A DNA stretch of 64,000 bases from Solen grandis (taxonomy: Eukaryota > Mollusca > Bivalvia > Adapedonta > Solenidae). The position numbers and the translations under genes are program-made. Below, piece after piece: positions 49,050-60,999 of this stretch. The notes beneath the pieces were generated by a model. The model made no database searches. It saw only the letters and a program-made list of their open reading frames with translations, and was not told the origin of the DNA. Numbering within the stretch: the first letter of the stretch is position 1; each line of letters opens with the position of its first letter. The stretch lies in contig CM037777.1 in NCBI GenBank assembly GCA_021229015.1, positions 53,790,857 through 53,854,856 on the forward strand, read 5' to 3'.

Positions 49050-51560
49050 GATAAGCTCTTTCAAACGTTCCTTACAGTGTTGTTCTAGCTTTTGTAACAC
49101 AACATCAGACTGACTAATATTCTATGTACATATAATTTTAAATATAATTATTATTAATGGAAAACAAACATAAACACACACACACAGTGTACAATGAGAA
49201 AGTATGAAAGAAAGAAAGAAAAAAGAAGAAGAGAGATATGGATTGATTCATTAATACGGAAAATTCATTAATCCGGAAATTTAAACAAGGACCAAAGTGT
49301 CCGGACTAATGAGGTTTCACTGTAATCAATATCAATAATAACTGAAGATATGGACGCTTATATCAATAGATAAGATACACAACGTATTTAGTGTGCATGC
49401 GCGCGCATGCGCGTAATTTTAACATCAATTCTACCCACCAACTTTCCTGATTGAGGAGAATGCTGTTATGTTTAATTTCTTAGAACTACGTGTATTCCAT
49501 TGTCGAAACCCACGTTCTCTCACGTTTTAAGTGACCGTATATATGGAAGTGATAACGGAACATCGATGAGAAAATTCATTGTAATTTTCTAAATGGCTCT
49601 TACAAGCATGCACTGTAAAGTTTAATATTCAAATACAAAATTGCGAAGGACAGCATATAAAATATCTGAACTGTTCAATGAAATTTAGGCAGGATTCTAG
49701 AATTATTCTCAAATTAGGACAACAATATATGAGCGATCCATGTCTGTTTTATTCCATTTGAAATGACTTGAGGGATGTGCTTATCCTTGTCACGAGTGTT
49801 TCTCTTGCAGCCAAAGGTTTATTGCAGATCTAGTTATAGTTTGACCTAGAAAAAATAAGGTACTCCTCTACCAATTAAAACGTTGCCTAACCTGCATTTA
49901 AGATAAACATGTTATCTAAGTCAGCAATGAATGTGCACTTGCATGCAGCGCTGTGTGTCTGAATTGAACACGAACATCACGCAGAGGGGTAGAAAAGAGG
50001 GGTATCCAATAGAAGATTTTTCCTCAAGACGAAATAATTCGTATTCATAATGTAATTTCATTACTCAAAATATATTTCGTCTCCATCATTCCATACAGAT
50101 TGATGTAATTAATTGATAGATTAAGACAGAGACAGACTCTGCAAAGCGCTATTTTCATTTTATGTCGGGGATGTAATTGTGGTCAAACATTAAGATGCAT
50201 ATTTTCGAGCATCGTCGGAAACATACGGTTGACTTATTCCGCTTCACTTCATGACATCAAGCCGTGGGAAGCTAAGCAAGCAAAAATTCGTTTCACAGCA
50301 GTCGCTGTTAAAACAACAACAACAACAACAAACAAAGATAAGAAACGCGACTTAGAGGGCTATAATATTACATGCTAAATCCGCGATGGACCCATTTAAA
50401 TGGCAAAATTTGACACACTCTAAAACAATGAAATAGAGGCGTAAACTTCCACGATTATCTTCTTTACCTGAACTTCAAACACAAACGCTCCGTCAAATTT
50501 CGAAAATGATCCGATCTACTTGGTTTTTATCGGTGACAAATATCAAGATTTTCCGATCAGAGCAGCGTCCATAAAAATCAACAGGTCAGTTATGGCAAGT
50601 AAAATCAAAATTGTGAGCAAAAAAGCCTTAATCGATTGTTTTGTATGTAGGAAGATATTTTCTGGACATATATAAAACAGTTTATACTGAAATTTATTTA
50701 TTGAAATAATTAAATCTACCAAAATTATAAAGTTTTTAACTATTTTCTCACCAAGACACATAATATCAATATAGAGCTTGTTTTGTAGGAATGGAGAGCA
50801 ATGCGTTTTGGTGGCTTAATCTAGGAAATACTTTTTATTCATATTTCGAATACATCAGGAATTGTGTACATACGGTGTGCTGTATATTTTTTCATTTTTA
50901 TTTTTTTAACGAATTCTGCAAATGAAGGTTGTTTGCAATTGTAACAATTTTCTAGGATTTCCATCTTATGACCATCATGGATTGAATACCTTAATTGTTT
51001 AATTAACAATGATTCGGGTGACATATACATAAAGTTTGAAGATTTGTCACCTCAATGACAATACTATTGGTGTAACTACTGTAAAAAGGCGATATGCGTG
51101 TAACAATTTCCCGAAAACCATGCTAATCCGAGATATATCCACTACTCAAATACTTTCCATGAAACTAATTGGTGATATTGTTTCGACTTACGGACCTACC
51201 GACGATATTTGACAAAATCTGTCCGGTTATGACAGATTATAGGTCTATCAGATGCGAATGGGTTTAAGTTCATCAAAATAGATGGGTAGCTAGGTAATTA
51301 CGTGCGTTTTCACACGTTGTTCTTGTTTGGTAATGGAAATCATTAAATGTCATCAAACTTAAATGTGTTTTGAAAAAAAAAATCATGTACCTGGTTAAGT
51401 GTTCGATTTGAAATGCGAGAGGACATATTGTTGGCATTATTTGTAGAACTCAAACGATAAGATCTGTTTTTTCTTCCGCATATTAGTCACTTTAAATTTC
51501 CCATTTTAATTCGAAGAGCTCTGAATTGTACGGAATTCCCATAGGGCCATCTATACATTT
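49050..51560. other. Intergenic stretch, nothing recognised
   Basis: AT-rich DNA with minor simple repeats (CA near 49173, AGAA near 49200, CAA near 50313). A GCATGCGCGCGCATGC palindrome lies at about 49397. No gene seen on either strand. Confidence 0.5.
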
Positions 51561-51574
51561 GTCCATGAATGGAG

Positions 51575-51825
51575 GAATCTTAAACGCGAAAACACGGATT
51601 TGGTTCGATGACGAAACGCGAAACTATGATGATGAAAACGCGAAAAAACGATTACGAAAACGCAAAATCACGATAAACAAAACGCGAAACCACGACGATG
51701 AAAACGCGAAAACACGATGATGAAAATTCGAAATTATATGACCGCATTTTCATCATCGTGTTTTCGTCATCGTACTTTCGCTTTTTCGTGTTTTCGCGTT
51801 TTCGTCATCTTTCTTTCGCCTTTCG
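51575..51825. repeat. CGAAAACGCG-type tandem motif arranged as a large inverted repeat
   Basis: The left arm has repeated AACGCGAAAACACGATGATG units (about 51580-51727). The right arm has the reverse complement, CATCATCGTGTTTTCG and GTGTTTTCGCGTTTTCG (about 51750-51815). A short unique centre (AATTATATGACCG) separates them. The whole can fold into a long imperfect hairpin. Confidence 0.85.
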
Positions 51826-51966
51826 GTATGCATGCACAGTGCCAAAACTAAGTAATTTTAAGAGAGACTATTCCTACAATGAAATGTCCGTCCTATTTAT
51901 CTAGTCTAAAATATTTAGATCTACAGACTTCCTGAGTAACCAGAAAATATTGTTTTTCGGCTTATT

Positions 51967-52424
51967 CAGTGTGGCCATACCACGTGGTATATGACGACAT
52001 TTTATATTATCACAGGCAGCATAATTAGCCACGATTCGTAAAAGAAAACTATTGTAAGTATTTATTTCTTCACCGATTTTAATGGGATATAGCGCACGCG
52101 AAGCCAAAATTTAGCATTCCGCAAAAGCCTTAATAATTTAGATGTACAGTATTTCCTAATTTTCAGGAAAACATAATAAGCGATGTGCTTAACGTGTTAG
52201 TAACAAAATTTCACGATCGGAAGGTTTTCTCGAATGTTATGAAAAACAGTGAATCATTGGGACCTACGTAAAAGGCATAATTTCCACTTCGCATGCGTTA
52301 TATATCATTCAAATTGATAAATAAATAAAATACTAACAGCAGTTTTTCCCTTTGAAACAATGCAAAATATGCTTTTCGCGATAACGAAAAATAACATCAT
52401 ATACCACGTGGTATGACCACACTG
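51967..52424. mobile_element. MITE, 458 bp, 28-bp terminal inverted repeats
   Basis: The left end CAGTGTGGCCATACCACGTG continues GTATATGA. The right end is its reverse complement with one mismatch in 28. Direct TATT (51963-51966 and 52425-52428) flanks both sides as a possible 4-bp target duplication. Each terminus contains the palindrome ATACCACGTGGTAT. There is no ORF. A diverged relative lies at 39335-39570. Superfamily is not assigned. Confidence 0.85.
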
Positions 52425-52621
52425 TATTATGAAATGATGAAAGGTAATCAGCTTAACGAGACAACTATAGTGTAAGCAAATGATTTATTCCGTCATAAAA
52501 ATCTTCATAACTATATAGTTATCAACTGATTAATGTTATTAATTTAAAAAAAAAACAAAACAAAAAACAAAAACAAAAAAACAAACAAACAAAAAACACC
52601 ACCACCAACAACAACAAAAAT

Positions 52622-52622
52622 T

Positions 52623-52666
<44 letters not shown>
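52622..52666. repeat. (CA)n microsatellite
   Basis: About 21 CA dinucleotides, preceded by an A/C-rich simple tract from 52540. Confidence 0.95.
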
Positions 52667-52668
<2 letters not shown>

Positions 52669-53204
52669 CACACTTTTGTCTCGAAAAAAAAATAAATGAT
52701 AGGGTTTTCTGCTCGGCAAGCCAATTCAAACATGATTACTAGAGAGTTTATGTCATGTTACGTTCCGCTATTTACGTATCATTATACGTATCATTATTGC
52801 ATGTTACAAAGGTATCAAAGTAGTGAAAATACATCTTATTTTTAATTTCCTGATCCTTCACACGATACTGTTACCGGTGATGATGAGCATGGCGAGGATG
52901 ATGAACTCACTTACTCATGAATCGATTTGAAATCACTGATCCTGTCTCCATGCGATGCATGCATCAAAACGACGAAGTTTACATTAAAATCTTATCAGTT
53001 TAAAATATGACTCACTCGTCAGCAATATAAAGGGTGTCGTTTTGAAACAGAGATGGTGGTGATTATTCACAATGGCCCATTAACTATCATGTGACTGTAG
53101 TGTTCTCAATGCAATGCATGCTGTTCATGATCAGATATCGAGCTTGTATTGGCTTTTTATTTTGTACTTCCTTTTAATTATGTATATGGTGTAAATTTAT
53201 TGTT

Positions 53205-53420
53205 TTTGTCAGAGTTGTCTGCCTGTCCGTCTGTCAAACTTTTTGTCCGGAGCATAACTAAAAAAATATCAAAGCTATTAACTTGAAACTTCACCGGTGG
53301 ATAGATCTTATAAAGGAGAAGTGTAATGCACAAGAACCGTAACATATATTTGGAGATAATGCCCTTTGATAAATTCCATACTTATTTTTTGTCCGGAGCA
53401 TAACACAGTAAAAAAATGTA
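53205..53420 (+). repeat. Dispersed repeat with TTTGTCCGGAGCATAAC motif
   Basis: Two TTTTTGTCCGGAGCATAAC occurrences (53230 and 53388) bracket TTGAAACTTCACCGGTGG, GTGTAATGCACAAGAACCG and GGAGATAATGCCCTTT. These lines recur, diverged, at 56660-57130. Confidence 0.65.
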
Positions 53421-54061
53421 ATAACTTACTTAATTTGGTGTTAAAGTTAAACTTAATTTGGTGACAGTCGTTGGCTAACACCGCTATAAGCAAATTGTAA
53501 CACTCCCAGACTTAAAGTGTTAAGATTTTATGATGATTTTATATAAACATAACACCCAGAAAGGTGTAAGTTACACGTTTACACTAAAAGTGTAACGTTT
53601 CTTGCCAATTTAGAAGAAAAGCTATCCTCCTGGTGTAAAAACGGTTTATTTTAGGCCATTTCCTATATATAGCACCCCCAATGGCAACTGGTTTTGTCCG
53701 GCTTATTGTTGTTTTGAGTTATGTGTGGTTTAAACATATTTTGTTATTCACACTCATACAAACATGAAGGTTATACAGCATAATAATGCCAATTTTATGT
53801 GAAATAAAATGGATTGAAGTGAAAGCAATACGCTTAAACTTAGAACTCCCCAACAAATACGGATTTTAATTGAAACTGGCGAAATTTAAGTTATGTTTGT
53901 TGAATTATGTTTAACAAAGTCGATGATGTTCATGTTCTAAGGATAATACTTCATGTAGTTGGTTAATTATGCTATATATGGTCTCACACTGCACAATCGG
54001 TGTGCTCTTTTTGTGGGAAAGGTCAATATGACTGTGACAAAGCGGTATCTAGGGGTATTCA

Positions 54062-54806
54062 TTTTTAAACGGCGGCTCGCCGCCGTTTTTAGTAGCCACA
54101 AACGCTTAACAGGCCTTGCTGACCTTGCTGATTTGCATTTTTGACACAAGTTAACTGTACCTCTCCGCGCTTAGTGCGGATCTATGCATTGCGATTCTGC
54201 ACTAACAATTACGAGTAGAATATGCTACAGAAACGTTTAATCATAACTGTATCCTCCTTTTATGTGTTCTTGTTTGTTAACATGTTTCCTTCTGCCATAA
54301 TTTTACTCTGTAAACATCAATCTTAAGCATGAACATATATCCGTGACATTTATACATCAGAACAGCAACTCAAAATATCTACTCCTGTACTACGCCTGTA
54401 AAAAGAAAAAAGTAGCGCTTCGCATGTTTGTAATTAGTCTAAAGTTGTTCATGCGTAATTTTGTATGATGGCGAGTTAGGTTTCTCCAAGAGCATTTCTT
54501 AACTTTGAAATAGATAGGCAATTTCAACAACCAACTACCTTGTCAATTTCTACACTTAAGTAACAGCAGATAGAATATCAGGTCCTAGTGAATGACCTAC
54601 TTTTGAATGACCCTAACTCCGGATCGTTATGAAACAAGCAGAGAGCGGATTCGATTGTCTTTCTAAGCGACCATAGTTGCAGGAAAGTGTGTGTGTGTGT
54701 GTTTTGCTCATGTGGCTTTTGCCTCCATTGTTTCAATAGTTAAGAATTATAGCTCTTTCCTGTTAATCCCGCCACCGTTTCTCAGCGCTTTGAGCGCATT
54801 GATTAA
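54062..54806 (+). repeat. Hairpin-ended dispersed repeat, copy 2
   Basis: The left end is the perfect stem AAACGGCGGC TC GCCGCCGTTT. The right end is CCGCCACCGTTTCTCAGCGC then TTTGAGCGCATTGATT. The body aligns with 32286-33045 throughout at visibly high identity with small indels. No ORF supports autonomy. Confidence 0.8.
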
Positions 54807-55370
54807 TGGTAGTTCTTGTTTTTCATAGACTTACTGGCATACCCTTTGATTTACTTATATTTAAAATCTTATTTCTGGACCATAACTCAATTTGTTTTGT
54901 CCTTTTCATTGCATTCACTTGATTGAAATTTCACACTTGTTTTTCCACCCCCCCCCCACATATTGAAATAATCATGTTAGATAACTCTCAGTAAAGTTTT
55001 ATGAAAAGTATTGGCCATTTTCGACTTAGAAAATTTGGTTTGGTTTGCATGCTAGTTGAAGTTTATCTATATTTCAGAAAAAACTTCATGTATTGGAGAT
55101 TGAAAAATGTCCTCACAGGCCTCCTTTTTATTTTTTCAAAATGTGGTATGAACTCAAGTAAAGAAATATATGCAAGTTTTATAATTTTTTGAACTTCAAA
55201 AACTGCCTGATGAAACAGCAGTGTACATTTTACTTTACATTAACTGCAAACATGGTTGACTGGTAGCACATCAATTTTTACCATTGATACAAAATTTTAT
55301 ACAGTTTTATAATCTGCATTAGTTTAATACATGTACTTCCTAAGTTTTCTCTCTATTTTTTTTTTTGCAG

Positions 55371-55770
55371 ATAGAATAAAACATGTTCTTAGTGAAAGAA
55401 GGAAGTTCTTCCAAAGTAATATCAGTGAAAGATATATACACTTTGAAACCTTACATAAAGGAAACATCAAGTTTAGATAGCTATAGCCGTGATGACATAT
55501 TACTTTAGTGGTTTGACAAACAGTGGGAAGACTATGTCGATGTTGATGATATTAATGACTTAAAAGATCATGACATACTGCAGTGTGTTCTCAAAACACC
55601 CAACCCGGTGAATTTAAGGGAAGAGGCGTCAGATTATATAATCTACATAAATAGCCCAAGTTCCAGTAGTGCTGAATCTAGTACATCATCATCATCAGCA
55701 GCAATTCTTGTGAACAATGGCTAACACAGTTCAAACTTCTAGAGGAAAAATACTCCAATAAATTGTAAAA
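55371..55770 (+). pseudogene. Possible PB1-like terminal exon with one internal stop
   Basis: After a long pyrimidine tract and TTTTTTGCAG (ends 55370), an ATG at 55383 opens a 114-codon frame to TAA at 55722-55724. It is broken by a TAG at 55506-55508 (codon 42). The first part reads MFLVKEGSSSKVISVKDIYT, later WFDKQWEDYVDVDDINDLKD and DILQCVL. The strand-helix-acidic-loop pattern resembles small PB1/ubiquitin-like N-terminal domains. The end is Ser-rich. AATAAA follows at about 55757. It could be a decayed gene, a TE-associated ORF, or two exons with the TAG as an acceptor. The family call is tentative. Confidence 0.4.
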
Positions 55771-56334
55771 TTCGATTATTACCCTATATTAGGCTTATAT
55801 TCAAATTAATTAACAGTTTATGAAAAACACGAATGTTACTGTAGGAAATAAATGTTTTATAGATTCATTACCTTAAAAAATACATTTTTTTCATATTAGT
55901 ACAAAAATAATTTACTAAACCTAGCGAAAGTTTCTATTTTGGTTTAGTATATATTAGTGTTTTGTACGGGAGGCTGAATGCAGTTTGAATGTAATCCTCC
56001 TCCTGGGCTTACAGCATTGCATTGTTTTCACACTGTATTAAGCTGCTACCTATCTTTAGAGTTACTGTTAACAATGTTATGTGTAGATGTTCAAGCTGAG
56101 CACAGGAAATCCAAGTTGTTCCTTAATAAAGATTTTAACTGTTGATATTCAATTATCTTGTGTTATCGATGTTATTCCTGAAATATTCTTTAGGTTATAT
56201 TTAAGGAAATACATGAAATTCTATCAATCTGGGTGTAATACATATTACACCTGTAAAAAGTCTTGAAAAGAAAAATGTTTCCCCAACTGTGAAAGTTAAA
56301 CATTGCAAATAATGGGTGGCAGCTTTGCATTTCA

Positions 56335-56650
56335 TTTTCCTATACAAGGAAATGTTTCTCTAGATTTTCAAGTAAACGTATCCTTAGATAAAATGACACA
56401 TTACACCAAACGTTTCCCTCAATATTTTCAAGGAAACGTTCATAAGGATATGAAACGTTACACCAAAAAATCTAAGGAAACGTTTCCCCCACATTTTCAA
56501 GGAAACGTTTCCTTACATAAGGATATGAAACGTTACACAAAAATTAAAGGAAACCTTTCCCCAGTCTTTTCAAAGAAACGTTTCCCGCATACGTACAAAG
56601 AAATGTTTCCTTAGTTAAGAAAATGAAACGTTTCACCAAATTGGGTGGCA
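56335..56650 (+). repeat. GGAAACGTTTCC palindrome-rich tandem repeat
   Basis: Seven or more GGAAACGTTTCC-like palindromes, many in TTTTCAAGGAAACGTTTCC context. They alternate with GATATGAAACGTTACACC blocks over about 300 bases, with a period of roughly 50-60. The open frame through it is repeat-driven. Confidence 0.8.
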
Positions 56651-56654
56651 GCTC

Positions 56655-57135
56655 AGTTTCACAGATTGATAGACCTCACAAAGGAGAAATGTGGTGCACA
56701 AGAACCTCTGCAATTCACATTTTTGGAGTTTTTGCCCGTTGTTTAATTTCATATTCAATTAAGTTTTATCCGGACCATAACTCATGCACTATGAGACTTA
56801 TAACCTTGAAACATCGTAGGTGGGTAGACGTTATGGACGAGAATTGCAGTACACAAGAGCGTAATCCATTTCAACGGTTTCTTATTGGAGTTTTTCCCCT
56901 TTTATCCTTAAGATAAGTCCTGTTGGACACATGCTATTGAAATTAATTTCATCTATGGAAACAAATTAATGAGAGAAAGTGTCATGCAAAAGGTTCGTAA
57001 CTCAGGCCTCAGTATTTTTGGAGTTATTCCCCCTTTTCATAATTACTTGACCGCAAGATAACTCCTATACTACTTATGCTATTGAAACAAAATTTCAGTT
57101 TTTGAAAGAAAGTGATGAGAGGAAGTGTCACACTT
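56655..57135 (+). repeat. Diverged ~120-bp tandem repeat (GGAGTT-TTGCCC type)
   Basis: Three or four units each hold CACAAGAACC/GC, TTTTGGAGTT(A/T)TT(G/C)CCC, a CCGGACCATAACTC-like line and TTGAAAC. It is related to 53205-53420. Confidence 0.65.
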
Positions 57136-57859
57136 GATCAAAATAGTCAGCTCTTTAACTACTTGCTCTATGAATACAGATGACGTAATTAAAAATTCAA
57201 TGAATATTAAACAATATGAATTAAAACAATTGGATTTTTTGGCATGAAGTTGAACCAGCCATGTACTCAATAACTGCAAAAATCTGCAAACGTTTTGTAC
57301 CCAAGCCAAACGTGGATTATCTGTTGCTTGTCAGCCAAATGATTCTTTAACATGAGAAATATAAAAATGTATTCTTATTTACAAGAGCTAATGTTTTGGT
57401 AATTGGTAACATGGTAGATCTACTTTTTCAAAGCGATACAAATACAATACAAAAGTTTACTATGCAGAAAACATATGCAATGTTTATAACATGTATCAGT
57501 AGTAATATGAAGTTAAATTTTTCAAGGAGAGCTAATATTAAAAGCAATTTAAGCAGACCCTGATGAGGGGACTCTTGTGTATATGTCACTGTGTGCCTCA
57601 GTAAATGTGTGAGGGGAATGGGGTGGGGGAGACACCAGTTTATTTCGAAAACAAATCTCTAGTTAATTTCTTTGTCCTGTAGCCAGACTGCGCCCTTTTG
57701 ATCGTCTGCTTGTTTATGTTTAGCGTCCAAAAGACAATATTCCAATAATTTTGCGACTTTTTCCTACATACGACTGGTATATTTTGTGTTTGGTTTAACA
57801 TTCCACTAATATTACTTCAGTCATATGGGGATTTTTGTCTAAATGAGAATGATGCATTT

Positions 57860-57913
57860 ATATCAAGCCGATATGACATGGTTTCATAATCAAGCCGATA
57901 TGACATGGTTTCA
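57860..57913 (+). repeat. 27-bp direct duplication
   Basis: ATCAAGCCGATATGACATGG then TTTCATA occurs twice back to back, exactly repeated. Confidence 0.9.
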
Positions 57914-57984
57914 TACAGTTATAATAAACATATTGGCACCAGGCTATACAGTCATGGAATACTTTTCTTATGATTATACTAAGC

Positions 57985-58090
57985 GCCAGACGGAAGGGAG
58001 ATAAACCAGGCTGGGGACCAAATCCTCGAGCTTCCGTGCGTTCAACATTACCACTTGGTCACTGGGACCAGTTCATCTTCAGCCATCTGT
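57985..58090 (-). repeat. Possible degenerate SINE head
   Basis: On the minus strand GGTCCCAGTGACCAAGTGG resembles a box A region and AGGATTTGGTCCCCAGC a box B. No SINE body was recognised. Confidence 0.35.
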
Positions 58091-58741
58091 AACTAGCCCA
58101 TAGACTATTAGAAGGTTTTCGGAATCAAAAAAGGACCTTTCTATTTTAAGTACAAATCTTTCTAATCACACTCTGTCTTTCTTGTAAGTGTCCATTTCGG
58201 ATTTTGGCTTCTTGTTGCAGATAATCATGTTCTTCTCCTGCCATTCACTCAACGCCAACTTGACATTCTTGGTCATTTGACTAGCCATGCTAATAAAATC
58301 GGTAGTGGCGGATTTACCGGGGGCAACTATGGATCCACTGTCCAACCCAGAAGGTTATTAGGAACACTAAGAAATTTGATAAAATGATAAATTATTACAG
58401 CACGCATGCATATTGAGCTACTTAGAAGCGCATTTGTCTGATAGCGCAATGAGAAGGAGAAGTTTGGTATTCGATAAGTCACTAAGTAACCGCGAAACCC
58501 GAAACTTGTTTCCATGAATTTCTGAAACCGCCACTGAGGAGACCTCTGCCTTCTAGAAGCAGTTTTGAGTATTGTTACCATTTTAAAGACGATTTCTATA
58601 GTTTCTATATGGACAATCATAATTATAGAGAATCATATAAGAAACAAATTTATGGAAAAAAAATCGGGGGTCACCGTGCTTCTTTTCGAATTATCTGCTC
58701 CTGAAAGTGTTATTTTTGCTGTTTTTCGACATTTTTTTTTT

Positions 58742-58762
58742 TTTGGGGGGGGGGGGGGGGGG
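58742..58762. repeat. Poly-G run
   Basis: A T run followed by about 18 G. It may be an error-prone stretch in the assembly. Confidence 0.9.
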
Positions 58763-59253
58763 AAATTAAGGTCGAATAAAAAAATGATATATTACCTTGA
58801 CCATTGCGATTTTCCGGATACAGAAGTGACGAGTCACTTTAGAGACCTAATTCGCACCTTCAGTGAAAATTTAATGCAAATTTGTCAAAACGTAAGGCCT
58901 GTAGAGCTAAAAAGACGTTTGATTTGGTTAAAAAGTGTTTTTAACATTATGAAATCAAATGACTTCAGATGACGCCAGCCATCACAAAATATAAGATTTA
59001 CTTCTAATTCCTAAAATTTCAGCACACCTGGAAGTTTCAAAACACTCATAAACATATTTCTGGCCCTTTGATCGAAACTTGTATCTTTGTCTTTTCGAAT
59101 CTGAAATAAAAGGTGTATGGAGGTGCACATTTATGTATTGATATACACCATTTGTGAAAATTTCGAAAAAAATCGGTCTTAGATGGCGACTGCAGAGTAT
59201 ATACAAAATTGTACACTATTGTTTTAATCTGACGTCATTGAACAAAACAAATC

Positions 59254-59350
59254 ATGCCTTCGAAAGGGCCGCAGATGCCGTGGTTGCTGATAAAAAAACG
59301 TACCTCCAAAATTCAATACTTTTCAAGATATAAGCGGTACTGCACTACGG
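59254..59350 (+). CDS. Candidate first coding exon, unrecognised
   Basis: The ATG at 59254 starts MPSKGPQMPWLLIKKRTSKI then QYFSRYKRYCTT, followed by the strong donor CGG|GTAAGT at 59351. The stretch is basic. No downstream exon or known family could be tied to it, so it rests on the start codon and donor alone. Confidence 0.22.
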
Positions 59351-60717
59351 GTAAGTCTGTTTTCGATTTTCTACCATACCTGTACCATTGGGAAGGAACA
59401 CATAATCAGCTGCCGTGCGTTCAGTGGAGGCGACAGCTAGCTAACAATAGCTAACAATTCCTATTTGGTACCCTGTTTACATCCTATACACTGCGATAAA
59501 ACAGGTGTGCAACCGCTCACAATAGCGACGGTTACATTTAATATACAAGCTTCAAAAATATGGGGACTCAATATTCTATGGGACGATTCGCCACATGCAA
59601 CTTTGATCTCTGTGGCTTATTCTGGTATTCTGCTTTGATTTTAAGAAAATTCAAAACCGGAAATCACTTATTATTTTTATCAGGCCAATTATTATATTGG
59701 CCTTAGAGTTCGGTTTGTAATTTAGCATATTCAACAATCAACATCTAACTCTTTGGAAAAAATAATCTGCATAAAACTATTGATGGAATCTTTTCATACG
59801 AGTATACGATACACAGTATTAAACAACATTTGCAAGCATGTATCAAAAATTCTTAAAAGCTTAATTCAAATTTAACCGATAAATCCATTCGACGGTACTT
59901 GGTTATTATACTGGGACCAAGAGTTGAACAAAACAGTTAGTGGTTAAACAACAGATGCTTTGGATAGACCGGCTGATAATAAACTGGACAAACCTTCCTA
60001 ATGAAAGTAAAGTTTATTACACCCAGCTATGTATCGAAAAGATCGAGATTTAAAAGTTAAATATGTAAAGAGGAATGTGACTTGATGCGGTATCATGCCA
60101 CATGCCCACGGCATGATATTGCAGCGTGTTGGCAGTTTATCTGTCTCTCCAAAATGACTGAATTACTGCCGGTTTTCAATCCAACACACAAGCAATCATA
60201 TATATTTTTCGGCGTAATATGTACAAACTGAATTTTAACCAATAAATTCTTGGTTAACAACTGTTAACAACCGAAAACTGTAGAAAAACACTTGTTTCAA
60301 TGGTTGGCATAAATTTTTTAAGCATACTCCATTTTAGAATATGGGATTTTCAGGGTGCATGGCTTGCTACATGATTGTCAATAGGCAGATAAAAATGTAA
60401 TATTCCTATTTAAACATAAAAATCACCAAGTAGAAAAGAAAAAAAGGTGAGAGTCGATCGAAGAATCATTTAGGTAAAGTTTATCAAATTCTGAGTAGGC
60501 GTTTGCTAATTTTAGAAATGTGGACTCATTCCTTAGTGCTAATGCTTAAATCCACTATATGATTCGAGATTAACACAGTAATTTCATGGCGCAGTCGGTT
60601 AAGAGTCGGTCACGTATTGTATGGCGATAAACTGTGTATGTTTATGCCAAATAAACTATTGAATTGAATGGGTAAGACAGACGCTCTGTGTTTCATTCCT
60701 TGTCACGGAACTTCATT

Positions 60718-60753
60718 AGGTTTTCGTGGACTGCAACGCAGCCGCGAAAACCT
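60718..60753. repeat. Short inverted repeat
   Basis: AGGTTTTCG and CGAAAACCT form a 9-base stem around a GC-rich centre (GGACTGCAACGCAGCCG). No neighbouring gene or terminator context. Confidence 0.6.
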
Positions 60754-60940
60754 ACTGTTCTTCTTGTGTTTCTTTTTCCCTTTTTTTTTTTTTCCATTAT
60801 TATTATTCTTTGCACTTTTTTTGTGGCCGCTGTTGCGACATGATTAGAAGTGCTACAAATATGAAAATTTCCATGCATACTCACATGTATCTGAAGTTGT
60901 GCACCACTAAGTTTGTTTTTCATTTTAGTACTAAGTTTTG

Positions 60941-60953
60941 CCGCTAGGTGGCG
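60941..60953 (+). promoter_or_regulatory. CTCF-like motif, forward
   Basis: CCGCTAGGTGGCG resembles the conserved bilaterian CTCF core (AGGTGGC/AGGGGGC). It shares the 12-mer CGCTAGGTGGCG with an inverted site at 63737-63748. Binding is not shown by sequence alone. Confidence 0.3.
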
Positions 60954-60999
60954 TTTAGCATCAAAACATATAATTGCCGATAACTCTGTCATTTGACAT

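Noticed and set aside
58565..58972. 135-codon plus-strand frame
   Set aside because: It includes the poly-G run translated as Gly. The remaining part shows no motif.
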